Below, in pieces: positions 17,037 through 25,445 of a stretch of DNA of 64,000 nt. Made by a program: the position numbers and the translations under genes. The stretch comes from Desulfuromonadales bacterium. Lineage in GTDB: Bacteria; Desulfobacterota; Desulfuromonadia; Desulfuromonadales; BM103. The stretch is from assembly GCA_014860225.1 (NCBI GenBank), contig JACZKE010000056.1:1-64000 (forward strand), in the 5' to 3' direction. The notes beneath the pieces were generated by a model. That model was not told where the DNA came from and did no database searches. It saw nothing but the letters and a program-made list of their open reading frames with translations. Every line of letters begins with the position of its first letter. Within the stretch, counting starts at the first letter, position 1.

Positions 17037-18320
17037 TTACGCCTTCGGTTTGCGGTGCCGATAGTTGTCTATCAACAGAATTGCTGCGACACAGAGAAAA
17101 GCTGCCCCGAACAAGGCGATCGCCCCGGTCGGGTTCTGCAGCAAGCTTGGGAAAAAGACCAGCACAATGCCTATGCCCGCCATCATCACGCCTGAAATCA
17201 GTTTCAACCAGCGGCCCTGCTTTTCCGTCAACTGATGTGCTCCCAGGGTCACCGTAAAAACAATCACGATAACCAGCAGCGGCATTACATAGATGACATT
17301 ATATAAGGCCAGGTAGGTATAGTACTGCCAGGTTGTCAACCCATGCAGGGTGAGGATACGGGTGAAGACCATCGGAAACCCGGCTGTACAGAGAAGCTCG
17401 TAGCTGTTTGCGGCAATTGCCAGCAGGATCGTGCCGCCAAGCAGCGAAAAGTAGCTGGGCGATTTAATGAGATTCCTGACGCGATGGTAAAGCCCGGGCT
17501 TGGCTTTTTCCGGTATCGATAAACTCGGGCCCTTGTGAAAGAAGAAGTAATCCTTGATATTAAAAGCCCCGATCAGCAGCGCCACCAGGCCAGCCAGAAG
17601 AGTGACGAAGCGGATGCCGCCGGTTGCCAGGAAGAGGTTGAGCCAAGCCGCCATGAACAGGAAGTAGATCAGGCCGGAGAAAGTGACAAAGACTATGCCG
17701 ACGGTCAACATGCGCATCCGGGAACGTGCATGGATCATCAGCGAGAGTAGAAAGAGCAGGACAAAGAAGGCGCAGGGATTGATGCTGTCAAGTAGGCCGA
17801 GTGTCAGAGTCACCAGCGGCAAAGAAACTTCCCGGGCGTCCCATTTCCCCAAAAATGGGATTGCGACCACGGTGTCTTCGGGAGCGTGTTGCCTGGATCT
17901 TTCGGCGCCATTATTCTGCTGTAGCCGCAACAAGGCATCCGGGCAGCCATTGGCAATGCACTTCCGTAATTGGACTTCGATCTCCTGTAATTTATCATGA
18001 TCGATGCCGATCCAGACCTTGTCGCCCAGGAACAGGGTTGGTGTTGCCAGCGGCAGGTCACCGTAGGTAGATAAAAGCTCAACCAGCTCGGTTAATGCGC
18101 TTCGATCCGACCAGATATCCTTTTCGATCAAGTCAATCTCTGGTAGCTGGCCGGCAAGTTCATGGATCAGAGGTCCGTATTCCTGACATTTTGGACAATT
18201 TTCGGCAGAATAGTAATAAAGTTTCGCGGCATCGGCCGATACCGTGCTAACGATGCCAAGGGAAGCAGCGCAGAGAAGGGAGAGACAGAAGGTGATGACA
18301 AGAAATCGTCGCGTGTTCAT
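17037..18320 (-). CDS. exported thioredoxin-like domain fused to CcdA/DsbD-type membrane domain
   Basis: A 427-residue protein with a signal peptide or anchor (residues 6-30), a thioredoxin/glutaredoxin-like periplasmic domain with redox motif CPKC at 42-45, a linker with two more cysteines (CIANGC, about 128-133), then a six-helix CcdA/DsbD-like module from about 180. The membrane part keeps the NPCAF motif after the first helix and a later Cys near YELLCTAGFP, the pair that passes reducing equivalents in the family. It would carry electrons from cytoplasmic thioredoxin to periplasmic thiols, for example for cytochrome c maturation. Domain order differs from DsbD. The ATG at 18320 starts the signal peptide; an upstream extension to 18425 is not signal-like. 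The ribosome binding site is weak. Confidence 0.7.
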   Translation of the reverse strand: MNTRRFLVITFCLSLLCAASLGIVSTVSADAAKLYYYSAENCPKCQEYGPLIHELAGQLPEIDLIEKDIWSDRSALTELVELLSTYGDLPLATPTLFLGDKVWIGIDHDKLQEIEVQLRKCIANGCPDALLRLQQNNGAERSRQHAPEDTVVAIPFLGKWDAREVSLPLVTLTLGLLDSINPCAFFVLLFLLSLMIHARSRMRMLTVGIVFVTFSGLIYFLFMAAWLNLFLATGGIRFVTLLAGLVALLIGAFNIKDYFFFHKGPSLSIPEKAKPGLYHRVRNLIKSPSYFSLLGGTILLAIAANSYELLCTAGFPMVFTRILTLHGLTTWQYYTYLALYNVIYVMPLLVIVIVFTVTLGAHQLTEKQGRWLKLISGVMMAGIGIVLVFFPSLLQNPTGAIALFGAAFLCVAAILLIDNYRHRKPKA

Positions 18321-18442
18321 AGCCGTCTGATATTGGTAAAATTTTGCAAAAAACTTCTGCTTATATTTTAGCAGAGTCTTGCCATGTTTCTGTTTATTGA
18401 ACACAGAAGCATTTGAACGGTCCATCCGGGGTGCGATAAGTG

Positions 18443-19102
18443 ATGTCTCAGAAAATCAATGTTCACAAAGAAGAAGCCTTGCTGATGCGCAATCTCTGGT
18501 TAATGATTTTCTTTGTCACCCTGATCTGGTCTGGAATCCAGCCCAAAGATTATCCAACCTGGCTGCTCGAAGTTCTGCCGGCCCTGATCGGTTTTGCCGT
18601 AATGGCAGCAACCCGTCGCAAATTCCCTATGACCCGCTTGGCTTATGTTTTGATCCTGTTCCATTGCGTGGTCCTGATGGTAGGGGGGCATTACACCTAC
18701 GCCGAGGTCCCCCTGTTTGACTGGATTCGCGACTGGTTCAACCTCGAGCGCAATAATTATGACAAGCTTGGCCACTTCATGCAGGGCTTCGTACCGGCGA
18801 TCATCACCCGCGAGATTCTGGTGCGCAATGCAATCGTCGCCGGCAGGGGCTGGCTCGTGTTTATCATCGTCTGTGTCTGCCTGGCAATCAGTGCTTTCTA
18901 TGAATTGATCGAGTGGTGGGTGGCTATCTTCTCGGCCGAGGCGGCCGAGGCATTTCTCGGTACCCAGGGATATGTCTGGGACACCCAGTCGGACATGATG
19001 TTCGCTTTGATCGGAGCAGCTTTGGCCTTGCTGTTTTTGTCAGGCTTGCACGACAGGCAAATAAACCGAGGCGTGGGACGCGGGATGCCGGGCGCAGTTT
19101 AA
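18443..19102 (+). CDS. DUF2238 (YjdF-like) integral membrane protein
   Basis: A 219-residue protein with about six transmembrane helices. It carries family landmarks GGHYTYAEVPLFDW, NNYDKLGHFMQGFVPA, AFYELIEWW and WDTQSDMMFALIGA, matching the DUF2238 family that includes E. coli YjdF. No biochemical role is established. It is divergent from the thioredoxin-CcdA gene. The start is uncertain: GTG 18440, ATG 18443 or ATG 18485, none with a strong ribosome binding site. Confidence 0.75.
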   Translation: MSQKINVHKEEALLMRNLWLMIFFVTLIWSGIQPKDYPTWLLEVLPALIGFAVMAATRRKFPMTRLAYVLILFHCVVLMVGGHYTYAEVPLFDWIRDWFNLERNNYDKLGHFMQGFVPAIITREILVRNAIVAGRGWLVFIIVCVCLAISAFYELIEWWVAIFSAEAAEAFLGTQGYVWDTQSDMMFALIGAALALLFLSGLHDRQINRGVGRGMPGAV

Positions 19103-19127
19103 AGCCGGTAAAATCACGAGCACAAAA

Positions 19128-19170
19128 AAAGCCATGTCGACGGTGTTGCCGTCCCATGGCTTTGGCTTTT
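19128..19170. terminator. bidirectional terminator between convergent genes
   Basis: AAAGCCATG (19128-19136) pairs with CATGGCTTT (19155-19163), and GACGG pairs with CCGTC inside. A- and T-rich flanks suit termination of both the DUF2238 gene and the convergent small membrane protein gene. Confidence 0.7.
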
Positions 19171-19202
19171 TATGGAGGTTCCCGCGTTCCCCGTTCCGGG
19201 CT

Positions 19203-19589
19203 TTAAGGAGCTATCGGCATTTCATAGTCGGTCATGACAACGTCCATTTTCAGTAGAAAGCGACTGAATTCATTGAAGGTCATGCTGGCCGGTTTGACCA
19301 GGAAAAGGGCGACGATGCTGACGACTGCTGCTGCAGCCATCCAGTTGAGAACGAGATTGCGCAACTCCCAGTTCGGCTCTTCGACCTCTTCGTTCTCGGG
19401 ATGTTCCTTGGCCGGAAGCTTTGCGGCCATCTGCCGCATGATTTTTCCTGAGCAGAGAAAGATCACGGCAGAGATTGCAAACTGGGGAAGAATCTCCAGC
19501 GAAGCCAGTCCGGTCCCCAGGATGCCGGCATAAAATGCCAAAACGCCTAGTCCGAGCATGGTCATCTGACGGCTGAGCTTTGCATTCAT
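19203..19589 (-). CDS. small membrane protein of unknown function
   Basis: A 128-residue protein with three likely transmembrane helices (about 10-30, 35-50 and 80-100) and an acidic cytoplasmic loop (KEHPENEEVEEPN). I do not recognise a family. GGGAGA lies before the ATG at 19589 with long spacing. It reads in the same direction as the AceTr gene upstream, 72 bp away, so co-transcription is possible. Confidence 0.55.
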   Translation of the reverse strand: MNAKLSRQMTMLGLGVLAFYAGILGTGLASLEILPQFAISAVIFLCSGKIMRQMAAKLPAKEHPENEEVEEPNWELRNLVLNWMAAAAVVSIVALFLVKPASMTFNEFSRFLLKMDVVMTDYEMPIAP

Positions 19590-19661
19590 GCTTTGAGTTT
19601 CTCTCCCTTGACAGCGTAACTAGTCATCACGCTATAAAATTATCGACAACGGCAACTCCTG

Positions 19662-20444
19662 TCAAGAACGGATCTTGCCTGGCCTGACCATCTCGGCCTG
19701 AAACAGGTGTAGAGCATCGCTGCCGGCATGGCGCAAACCCAGGTAGAGGCCCGGCAGGCTGCTGGCCAGTCCGAGCAGGGCAGATGCGTGAAGAAATGCA
19801 GTGTTTCCTGTCGCCTGAGCCAGGGCAAGCATAAGGAGAAAGGCTGACATCAGGGCAAAGACTGCACGGCAGGTGCGGGTTAGCTGCTCAAGCCCCTGAC
19901 AGATAACCATGCTGAACATCCCCCACATGGCGAGATAACCCATCATCGGAATCGGTCCGGGAATCGAACCGTATCCGGCCCTTGGCAGAATATCGAGAGC
20001 CAGGATCGAGAGCCAGAAGAGGCCGAAACCGGTAAAAGCGATGGCCCGTAGAAGATTGCTTTTCAGGGAATTCAGACCGGCGGAAATCTGACCGACGGCG
20101 CCCAGCATGATAATGATCGCCAGAAGATGAAGATTCAGCGACAGAACTGGCAGTTTGTCGGCGGCGTAGCTTGCCGCAGTGATGCCGTAACAGAAGAGCC
20201 CAAACACCGGCAGGTTGTCGAGATTGGCAGCGGGTCTGTCCGGAGCTGCATAACCGTTTCCTGCAGGGGCAGGTTCCTGATGTTCTGCCCGATCGGATAG
20301 CTCGCGATATTTCCGACAATCCTGATACTGACAGGAGCAGAACTTGATAATCATGCTGGCGTCATGTGAAGAAATGTAACCGCAACCGACATCACAGACA
20401 TCTTCATTGTCATCGTAGTAGGGACAGATCACTGTGTCTTGCAT
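19662..20444 (-). CDS. AceTr (GPR1/FUN34/YaaH) transporter with Cys-rich N-terminus
   Basis: A 260-residue protein. From about residue 75 it matches the acetate/succinate transporter family (SatP/YaaH): NLPVFGLFCYGITA in place of the NPAPLGL motif, then GAVGQISAGL, IAFTGFGLFWLSILAL, GYLAMWGMFSM and ALLGLASSLPGLYLGL, for six helices. The NPAP motif is altered (NLPV), so transport properties may differ. The first 45 residues hold six cysteines (7, 17, 21, 36, 38, 43) in a CX9CX3C...CXCX4C layout that looks like a metal site; E. coli SatP lacks it. AGGAGG precedes the ATG. A sigma-54 promoter and TGCA palindromes lie upstream. It probably moves acetate or another small carboxylate. Confidence 0.75.
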   Translation of the reverse strand: MQDTVICPYYDDNEDVCDVGCGYISSHDASMIIKFCSCQYQDCRKYRELSDRAEHQEPAPAGNGYAAPDRPAANLDNLPVFGLFCYGITAASYAADKLPVLSLNLHLLAIIIMLGAVGQISAGLNSLKSNLLRAIAFTGFGLFWLSILALDILPRAGYGSIPGPIPMMGYLAMWGMFSMVICQGLEQLTRTCRAVFALMSAFLLMLALAQATGNTAFLHASALLGLASSLPGLYLGLRHAGSDALHLFQAEMVRPGKIRS

Positions 20445-20488
20445 ATGCGCCTCCTGTGCCGGTTAACTCCGGCTTGTGGACTCGGTTG

Positions 20489-20538
20489 AAAAAATGGGCC
20501 CGGCCTTCAGGCAAAAGTGAAACTAAGCCGGGCCCCAT
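20489..20538 (-). terminator. strong intrinsic terminator in the leader of the AceTr gene
   Basis: GCCGGGCCCCAT (20527-20538) pairs with ATGGGCCCGGC (20494-20504), followed on the minus strand by six T (20494-20489). It lies between the predicted sigma-54 promoter and the AceTr start. It may act as an attenuator, or insulate the gene from upstream transcription. Confidence 0.7.
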
Positions 20539-20560
20539 TGGAGTCACGATATACTTATTG

Positions 20561-20576
20561 AGCAAGGCATATACCA
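20561..20576 (-). promoter_or_regulatory. sigma-54 (-24/-12) promoter of the AceTr transporter
   Basis: Read on the minus strand, TGGTATATGCCTTGCT fits TGGYRYR-N4-TTGCW exactly, with GG-N10-GC spacing. Transcription would start near 20549, about 105 nt before the AceTr ATG. Confidence 0.6.
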
Positions 20577-20675
20577 AAAGATGGTTTGTTCGTATGGAAT
20601 GGTTTTATTGTTTAATATCAGGAGATTACGTCGTATATTGTGGGTGGACCTGACAGCTGGGAAGGACATGGAATT

Positions 20676-20726
20676 CGCAGATTTGCAAAAGCTGTGAATC
20701 AGCTTTTGCATTTGTGCAAACATGCG
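20676..20726. promoter_or_regulatory. cluster of TGCA-N4-TGCA palindromes upstream of the AceTr promoter
   Basis: Three sites: CGCAGATTTGCA (20676-20687), TGCATTTGTGCA (20707-20718) and the overlapping TGCAAACATGCG (20715-20726), 100-150 bp upstream of the -24 element. The first two are also joined by a longer inverted repeat (TGCAAAAGCTG with CAGCTTTTGCA). The A/T flanks match the sites upstream of the OFA transporter. Confidence 0.5.
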
Positions 20727-20817
20727 AATCAGGGAATCCGAACAGTGGTGTGTTTTCTGTGCAACTGAACAAGCGTGCGGGAAATGGCATAAGCTTTGGC
20801 GTGGTCGTTAAACTTGA

Positions 20818-22248
20818 TCAGATCGGCTCCTCCGGCTGCCAGCCACCGCCTAACGCCTTGACCAGCAAGACGCTTGCGGTCAGCCTGCGGCCAATAAGGC
20901 CCAGCGATACGCGTTCATTGGTAAGCGCGATTGCCTGGGCGACCAGCACATTGAGATAGGTTATGGCACCGGCCTGGTATTGGGTGTTGGTGATAGTTAC
21001 AACCTGTTGGGCTGCATGTACAGCCTGATCCTGGATCTTTGACACTTCCTCCAAAATCCGCAGGGCCGCAAGGTTATCCTCAACTTCCTGAAAACCGGTC
21101 AGTACAACCCCCCGGTAGGCGGCCACTGTCTCGTCATAGGCGGCCAGGGCCTGCTCCGACTGGGCCTTGCGCAAGCCACCATCGAACAGGGGCGCCGACA
21201 TTGTCGGCCCGACAGACCAGAAACGACTCGGCCAGTCAAGCCAGGAGGAAAGTCTCGATGACTCATATCCGGCGGCAGCGGACAGCTGGATTGTTGGAAA
21301 ATAAGCGGCCCGGGCGATGCCGATCCGGGCATTGGCCGCTGCGACCTGACGCTCGGCAGAGGCGATGTCGGGCCGTCGTTCAAGAAGCTCGGAGGGAAGA
21401 CCTGCCGGGATGGGCGGAATTGCGGTTGCCAATGTCGTCGCTGGCAGGGAAAAGGCTTCGGGGGGTTTGCCGATCAGCAGGGCGATGGCATGTTCCAGTT
21501 GCGCGCGCTGTACGCCAAGATCGAGGGCTTGCGCCTCGGTGCTTCTGAGCTGGGTCTCGGCCTGAAGAGCATCTGTTTTTGCCACCACCCCGGCGGTATA
21601 GCGATAATTAGTCAGTTCCAGTGATTTACGATAAACATCGGTCGTAGTATCAAGAAGTTGCTGCTGGGCGTCCAGTACCCGGAGCTGAAAATAATTGACG
21701 GCCAGTTCCGCCTGAATACTCAGAGTCACCGCAGCCAGGTCTGCGGCACTGGCCTGGGCGGCTGCCTGGCTTGATTCGACGCTACGCCGGACTCTGCCCC
21801 AGAGGTCAAGTTCCCAGGTTAAATCCAGCGGCAGAAGAAAATCCGAAACCGGAGAGCCGGCACCGGTTTCGGTCCCCAGGTTTCCAGATTGCCGAAACCG
21901 GGTGGCCGAAACACCGGCCGACAGCGTGGGGAAGTAGCCGGCTCTGGCAGCCCGCACCAGCGCGCGTGCCTGACGGAACCGGGCCTCGGCGGAAGCTACA
22001 TTGAGGTTTGATATCGCAACCTGTTCCACCAGTGAGTCCAGAACCGGATCCCGGTAGATTTCCCACCAGCGCTCGGTCAGCATGCCGTCCCGAGGCTGTG
22101 CCACCTTCCAGTCTTCCAGCTGCTTGTAGGCCGTTGGCATGTTTGCGACCGCAGTTGGCTTCACATAATCCGGACCAACCGTGCAGGCAGTCAACAACAT
22201 GGCGCAAAGCAGCAAGATGATCCGTATGGTTAAATCTGTCGATTTCAC
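20818..22248 (-). CDS. outer-membrane efflux lipoprotein (NodT/OprM family), second pump
   Basis: A 476-residue TolC-like channel and the last gene of the second RND operon. The lipobox is MLLTACTVGPDYVKP, typical of the family, followed by paired coiled-coil repeats (AARAGYFPTLSAGVSATRF and IARAAYFPTIQLSAAAGYE). GGAGG sits four bases before a GTG at 22248, which I take as the start; an in-frame extension to 22332 would put 28 residues before the signal peptide. It lies 101 bp after the permease stop. Confidence 0.87.
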   Translation of the reverse strand: MKSTDLTIRIILLLCAMLLTACTVGPDYVKPTAVANMPTAYKQLEDWKVAQPRDGMLTERWWEIYRDPVLDSLVEQVAISNLNVASAEARFRQARALVRAARAGYFPTLSAGVSATRFRQSGNLGTETGAGSPVSDFLLPLDLTWELDLWGRVRRSVESSQAAAQASAADLAAVTLSIQAELAVNYFQLRVLDAQQQLLDTTTDVYRKSLELTNYRYTAGVVAKTDALQAETQLRSTEAQALDLGVQRAQLEHAIALLIGKPPEAFSLPATTLATAIPPIPAGLPSELLERRPDIASAERQVAAANARIGIARAAYFPTIQLSAAAGYESSRLSSWLDWPSRFWSVGPTMSAPLFDGGLRKAQSEQALAAYDETVAAYRGVVLTGFQEVEDNLAALRILEEVSKIQDQAVHAAQQVVTITNTQYQAGAITYLNVLVAQAIALTNERVSLGLIGRRLTASVLLVKALGGGWQPEEPI

Positions 22249-22349
22249 ATATCCTCCAGTCCTGGGAGTCTGTCTGCCCGTATTGTCCGACAGGCTCCTG
22301 GCAGGATCTGATTGCAACTTATCGTTTATCACTCATTGGCCAGCGATTT

Positions 22350-25300
22350 TTATTCGCTGGCAACAACGTCCTCGAGGTTTTGATCTTTGCTGTGATCCTT
22401 GGCTACCAGCATATAGATGGACGGAATGATGAAGAGTGTAAACAATGAACCGATCGCTATGCCGCCTACCAGTACCAGGCCGATGGAGTTACGGGCAGCA
22501 GCTCCGGCCCCGGTGACCAGGATCAGGGGGAAGTGACCGGCGATGGTGGCCCCGGTTGTCATCAGTATGGGTCGCAAGCGAGTCATGGCGGCTTCCTGAA
22601 CCGCTTGCCGCTTGGTGTGTCCCTTCTCCTGGAGTTTATTTGCGAATTCCACGATAAGAATGCCGTTTTTGGAGACCAGACCCACCAGGGTGACGAGCCC
22701 GACCTGGGAGTAGATGTTCATAGTCGTCGTCCAGTTATGCGTCCAGAACGGGACGCTGGGGTCGGGCATTTTTAGAAACGTAAAAATCATGGCTCCGAAC
22801 ATAGCCAGGGGTACCGAGCCGGCCAGGATCACGAACGGATCACGGAAACTGTTGAATTGTGCAGCAAGCACCAGGAAAATCAGGGTAATGGCCAGGGCAA
22901 AGGTCCGAATGAAGGTATTGCCTTCGCTGCGTAGTTGGCGCGACTCACCGGTGTAGTCCAGAATATACCCCTGAGGCAGAATCTTGGCGGCTTCGCCCTC
23001 CAGGAAGTTTAGAGCTTCGTCCAGGGGGCGAACCGCCACACCACTGATTTTGACCGCGTTAAGCTGCTGGAATCGGTTCAGAGATCGCGGTACGGTGCTG
23101 TTTTTGATCGTGGCAAAGGTGCTGAGTGGCACCAACCGACCATTCGGGCCGGTGACGTAGATGTTGCTGAGTTGCTCCGGATTCAGACGATCGATGCGCT
23201 GAATCTGCGGGATGACTTTGTAGCTGCGACCCTCGATGTTGAAGCGATTGACGAAGTTACCTCCGACCATGGTCGCCATATCGGCTCCCACCTGTTTCAG
23301 GTTGAGACCCAGGTCGGCCACCTTGTCCCGATCAATAACAAACTCGGACTCGGGTTGATCGATTTTTACGTCGATAATAGGCGGAAAAGCGAACATGCCG
23401 CTCTGCATGGCCGCGAACTGGATCTGATTCGCAAAATCCAGGATCTGTTCGGGCTCGGCGGTGGAGGCCAGAATGAACTCGACCGGGAACTGACCGCCGC
23501 CGGGCAGCGCCGGCGGGGTGACCGGGAACATTCTTATTCCCGGGATATCGTGCAGTTTTTGCTGGACTTCGGGCATAATTTCAAAAATTGTGCGGTCACG
23601 TTCCTGCCAGGGCTTGACCACCATCCCCCCAAAACCAGAGGATGGCATGGTTATCTGAAACACGAATTGGGTTTCCGGAACGCTCAAAAACGCCTCGTTG
23701 ACTGCTGCAGCATAATGACTGGTCTGGTCGATGGTAGAATTGGCGGACGCGTCCAGAATGCCGAAAATGACTCCCTGGTCCTCGGTGGGTGCCAACTCCT
23801 TGGCCGACATGGTGAACATGGGGATAGTCAGCATGCTCAATATGATCCATACCATGTAAACTGCCGGTCGAGCGTTCAGGCTGGCGTTGAGCAACTTTCC
23901 ATAAAAGTCACGCAATCGGTGGAAATCCCGTTCGATTTTCCCGGAAAAGCCACGTTCATTCATACCTGGTTTGAGCAACCGTGAGGCCATCATAGGTGAC
24001 AGGGTCACGGCCACAATGCCGGAAATCATTACAGCCCCGGCCAGGGTAAAGGCAAATTCCCGAAACAGAGATCCGGTCAGCCCGCCCTGCAACCCGATCG
24101 GCGTGTAGACTGCAGCCAGGGTCACGGTCATGGAGATCAGCGGTCCCAGGAGTTCACGCGCGCCCAATATGGCCGCCTGCATGGGCGTTTGTCCCTCACT
24201 CATGTGGCGTTCGACGTTCTCGACGACCACGATGGCATCGTCGACCACCAGGCCTACGGAGAGTACTATGGCAAGCAGTGTCAGCAGGTTGATAGTGAAT
24301 CCGAAGGCCTGCATGAGGAAAACGGCGCCGATGAGAGACAAAGGAATCGCCACCACCGGAATGAGGGCTGACCGCAGCGATCCCAGAAACAGAAAGATGA
24401 TTACGACCACAATCAGCAGGGTCTCGCTCAGGGTCTTGATTACCTCGTTTATGGCATTGTCGATATAGGCGGTGCCGTCGTAAGCAATACGGCCTTCCAA
24501 TCCTTGGGGCAACTGTTTGGAAATCGCCACCATCTCTGCACGTACGAGCTTGATTACATCCAGAGAATTGGCGTTGGGCAGTGGCCAGATCCCCATGAAG
24601 ACAGCTGTTTGGCCAGAGAAACGCACCTCGGCATCATAATTTTCAGCACCCAGCACAACATCGCCGACATCCTCCAGGCGTACGACGCCACCATTCTCTT
24701 CGCGAATGACCAGGCGTTTGAACTCTGCCACGGAGCGCAGGTCGGTATTGGCTGTCAGATTGACCTGAATCAACGCTCCCTTGGTGCTTCCCACGGCCGC
24801 CAGGACATTATTAGCCGTCAAGGCTTCGGCTACCTGCGTCGGGCTGACATTGAATGCGGCCATGCGGTCTGGTTTCAGCCAGATACGCATGGCAAAGGTG
24901 CGAGCGCCCAGGATATCGGCCCGTTGGACACCTTCCAGAGCAGAAAGCCGGGGTTGTACGACACGTACCAGGTAGTCGGTGATCTGGTTCTGTTTGAGAA
25001 AATCAGAGGTAAAGCTCAGATATGCAGAAGCGAACTGGCTGTCGGCCGATTCCACGTTGATGACCGGGACCTCGGCTTCCGGGGGAAGGTCTCCCCGTAC
25101 CTGGTCCACTTTGGAGCTGATTTCCGATAGTGCCTTGATGGGATCATAGTTGAGTTTCAGGCGGGCGCTGATGGTGGCAATCCCGTGGGAGCTTTGCGAC
25201 TCAATGTAATCAATGCCGTCAGCGGCCGCAATGGCCCGTTCCAGTGGCACGGTGATAAAACCACGCACCAGTTCGGCACTCGCGCCCACGTAGACAGTCG

Positions 25301-25442
25301 TCACGGTGACCACGGCATTGTCGCTGCGCGGGAACTGGCGTACATTCAGGGAGCGGATGGCCTGTAATCCCGCGATAATGATCAATAAGCTGATGACCAG
25401 CGCCAGTACAGGTCGACGGATAAAAATATCGGTGAATTTCAT
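22350..25442 (-). CDS. RND-family efflux permease, second pump
   Basis: A 1030-residue AcrB-class permease with the N-terminus MKFTDIFIRRPVLALVISLL, the TM4 aspartate pair in VGLVVDDAIVVVENVERHM and twelve helices in two halves. The sequence resembles the MexK/MuxC-type branch rather than the permease at 3443, so the two pumps are not a recent duplication. It starts 4 bp after the adaptor stop. Substrates cannot be inferred. Confidence 0.9.
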   Translation of the reverse strand: MKFTDIFIRRPVLALVISLLIIIAGLQAIRSLNVRQFPRSDNAVVTVTTVYVGASAELVRGFITVPLERAIAAADGIDYIESQSSHGIATISARLKLNYDPIKALSEISSKVDQVRGDLPPEAEVPVINVESADSQFASAYLSFTSDFLKQNQITDYLVRVVQPRLSALEGVQRADILGARTFAMRIWLKPDRMAAFNVSPTQVAEALTANNVLAAVGSTKGALIQVNLTANTDLRSVAEFKRLVIREENGGVVRLEDVGDVVLGAENYDAEVRFSGQTAVFMGIWPLPNANSLDVIKLVRAEMVAISKQLPQGLEGRIAYDGTAYIDNAINEVIKTLSETLLIVVVIIFLFLGSLRSALIPVVAIPLSLIGAVFLMQAFGFTINLLTLLAIVLSVGLVVDDAIVVVENVERHMSEGQTPMQAAILGARELLGPLISMTVTLAAVYTPIGLQGGLTGSLFREFAFTLAGAVMISGIVAVTLSPMMASRLLKPGMNERGFSGKIERDFHRLRDFYGKLLNASLNARPAVYMVWIILSMLTIPMFTMSAKELAPTEDQGVIFGILDASANSTIDQTSHYAAAVNEAFLSVPETQFVFQITMPSSGFGGMVVKPWQERDRTIFEIMPEVQQKLHDIPGIRMFPVTPPALPGGGQFPVEFILASTAEPEQILDFANQIQFAAMQSGMFAFPPIIDVKIDQPESEFVIDRDKVADLGLNLKQVGADMATMVGGNFVNRFNIEGRSYKVIPQIQRIDRLNPEQLSNIYVTGPNGRLVPLSTFATIKNSTVPRSLNRFQQLNAVKISGVAVRPLDEALNFLEGEAAKILPQGYILDYTGESRQLRSEGNTFIRTFALAITLIFLVLAAQFNSFRDPFVILAGSVPLAMFGAMIFTFLKMPDPSVPFWTHNWTTTMNIYSQVGLVTLVGLVSKNGILIVEFANKLQEKGHTKRQAVQEAAMTRLRPILMTTGATIAGHFPLILVTGAGAAARNSIGLVLVGGIAIGSLFTLFIIPSIYMLVAKDHSKDQNLEDVVASE

Positions 25443-25445
25443 GGA

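Noticed and set aside
20366-20653. 95-codon plus-strand frame over the AceTr leader
   Set aside because: Covers the AceTr start, the terminator hairpin and the sigma-54 promoter; no start signals.
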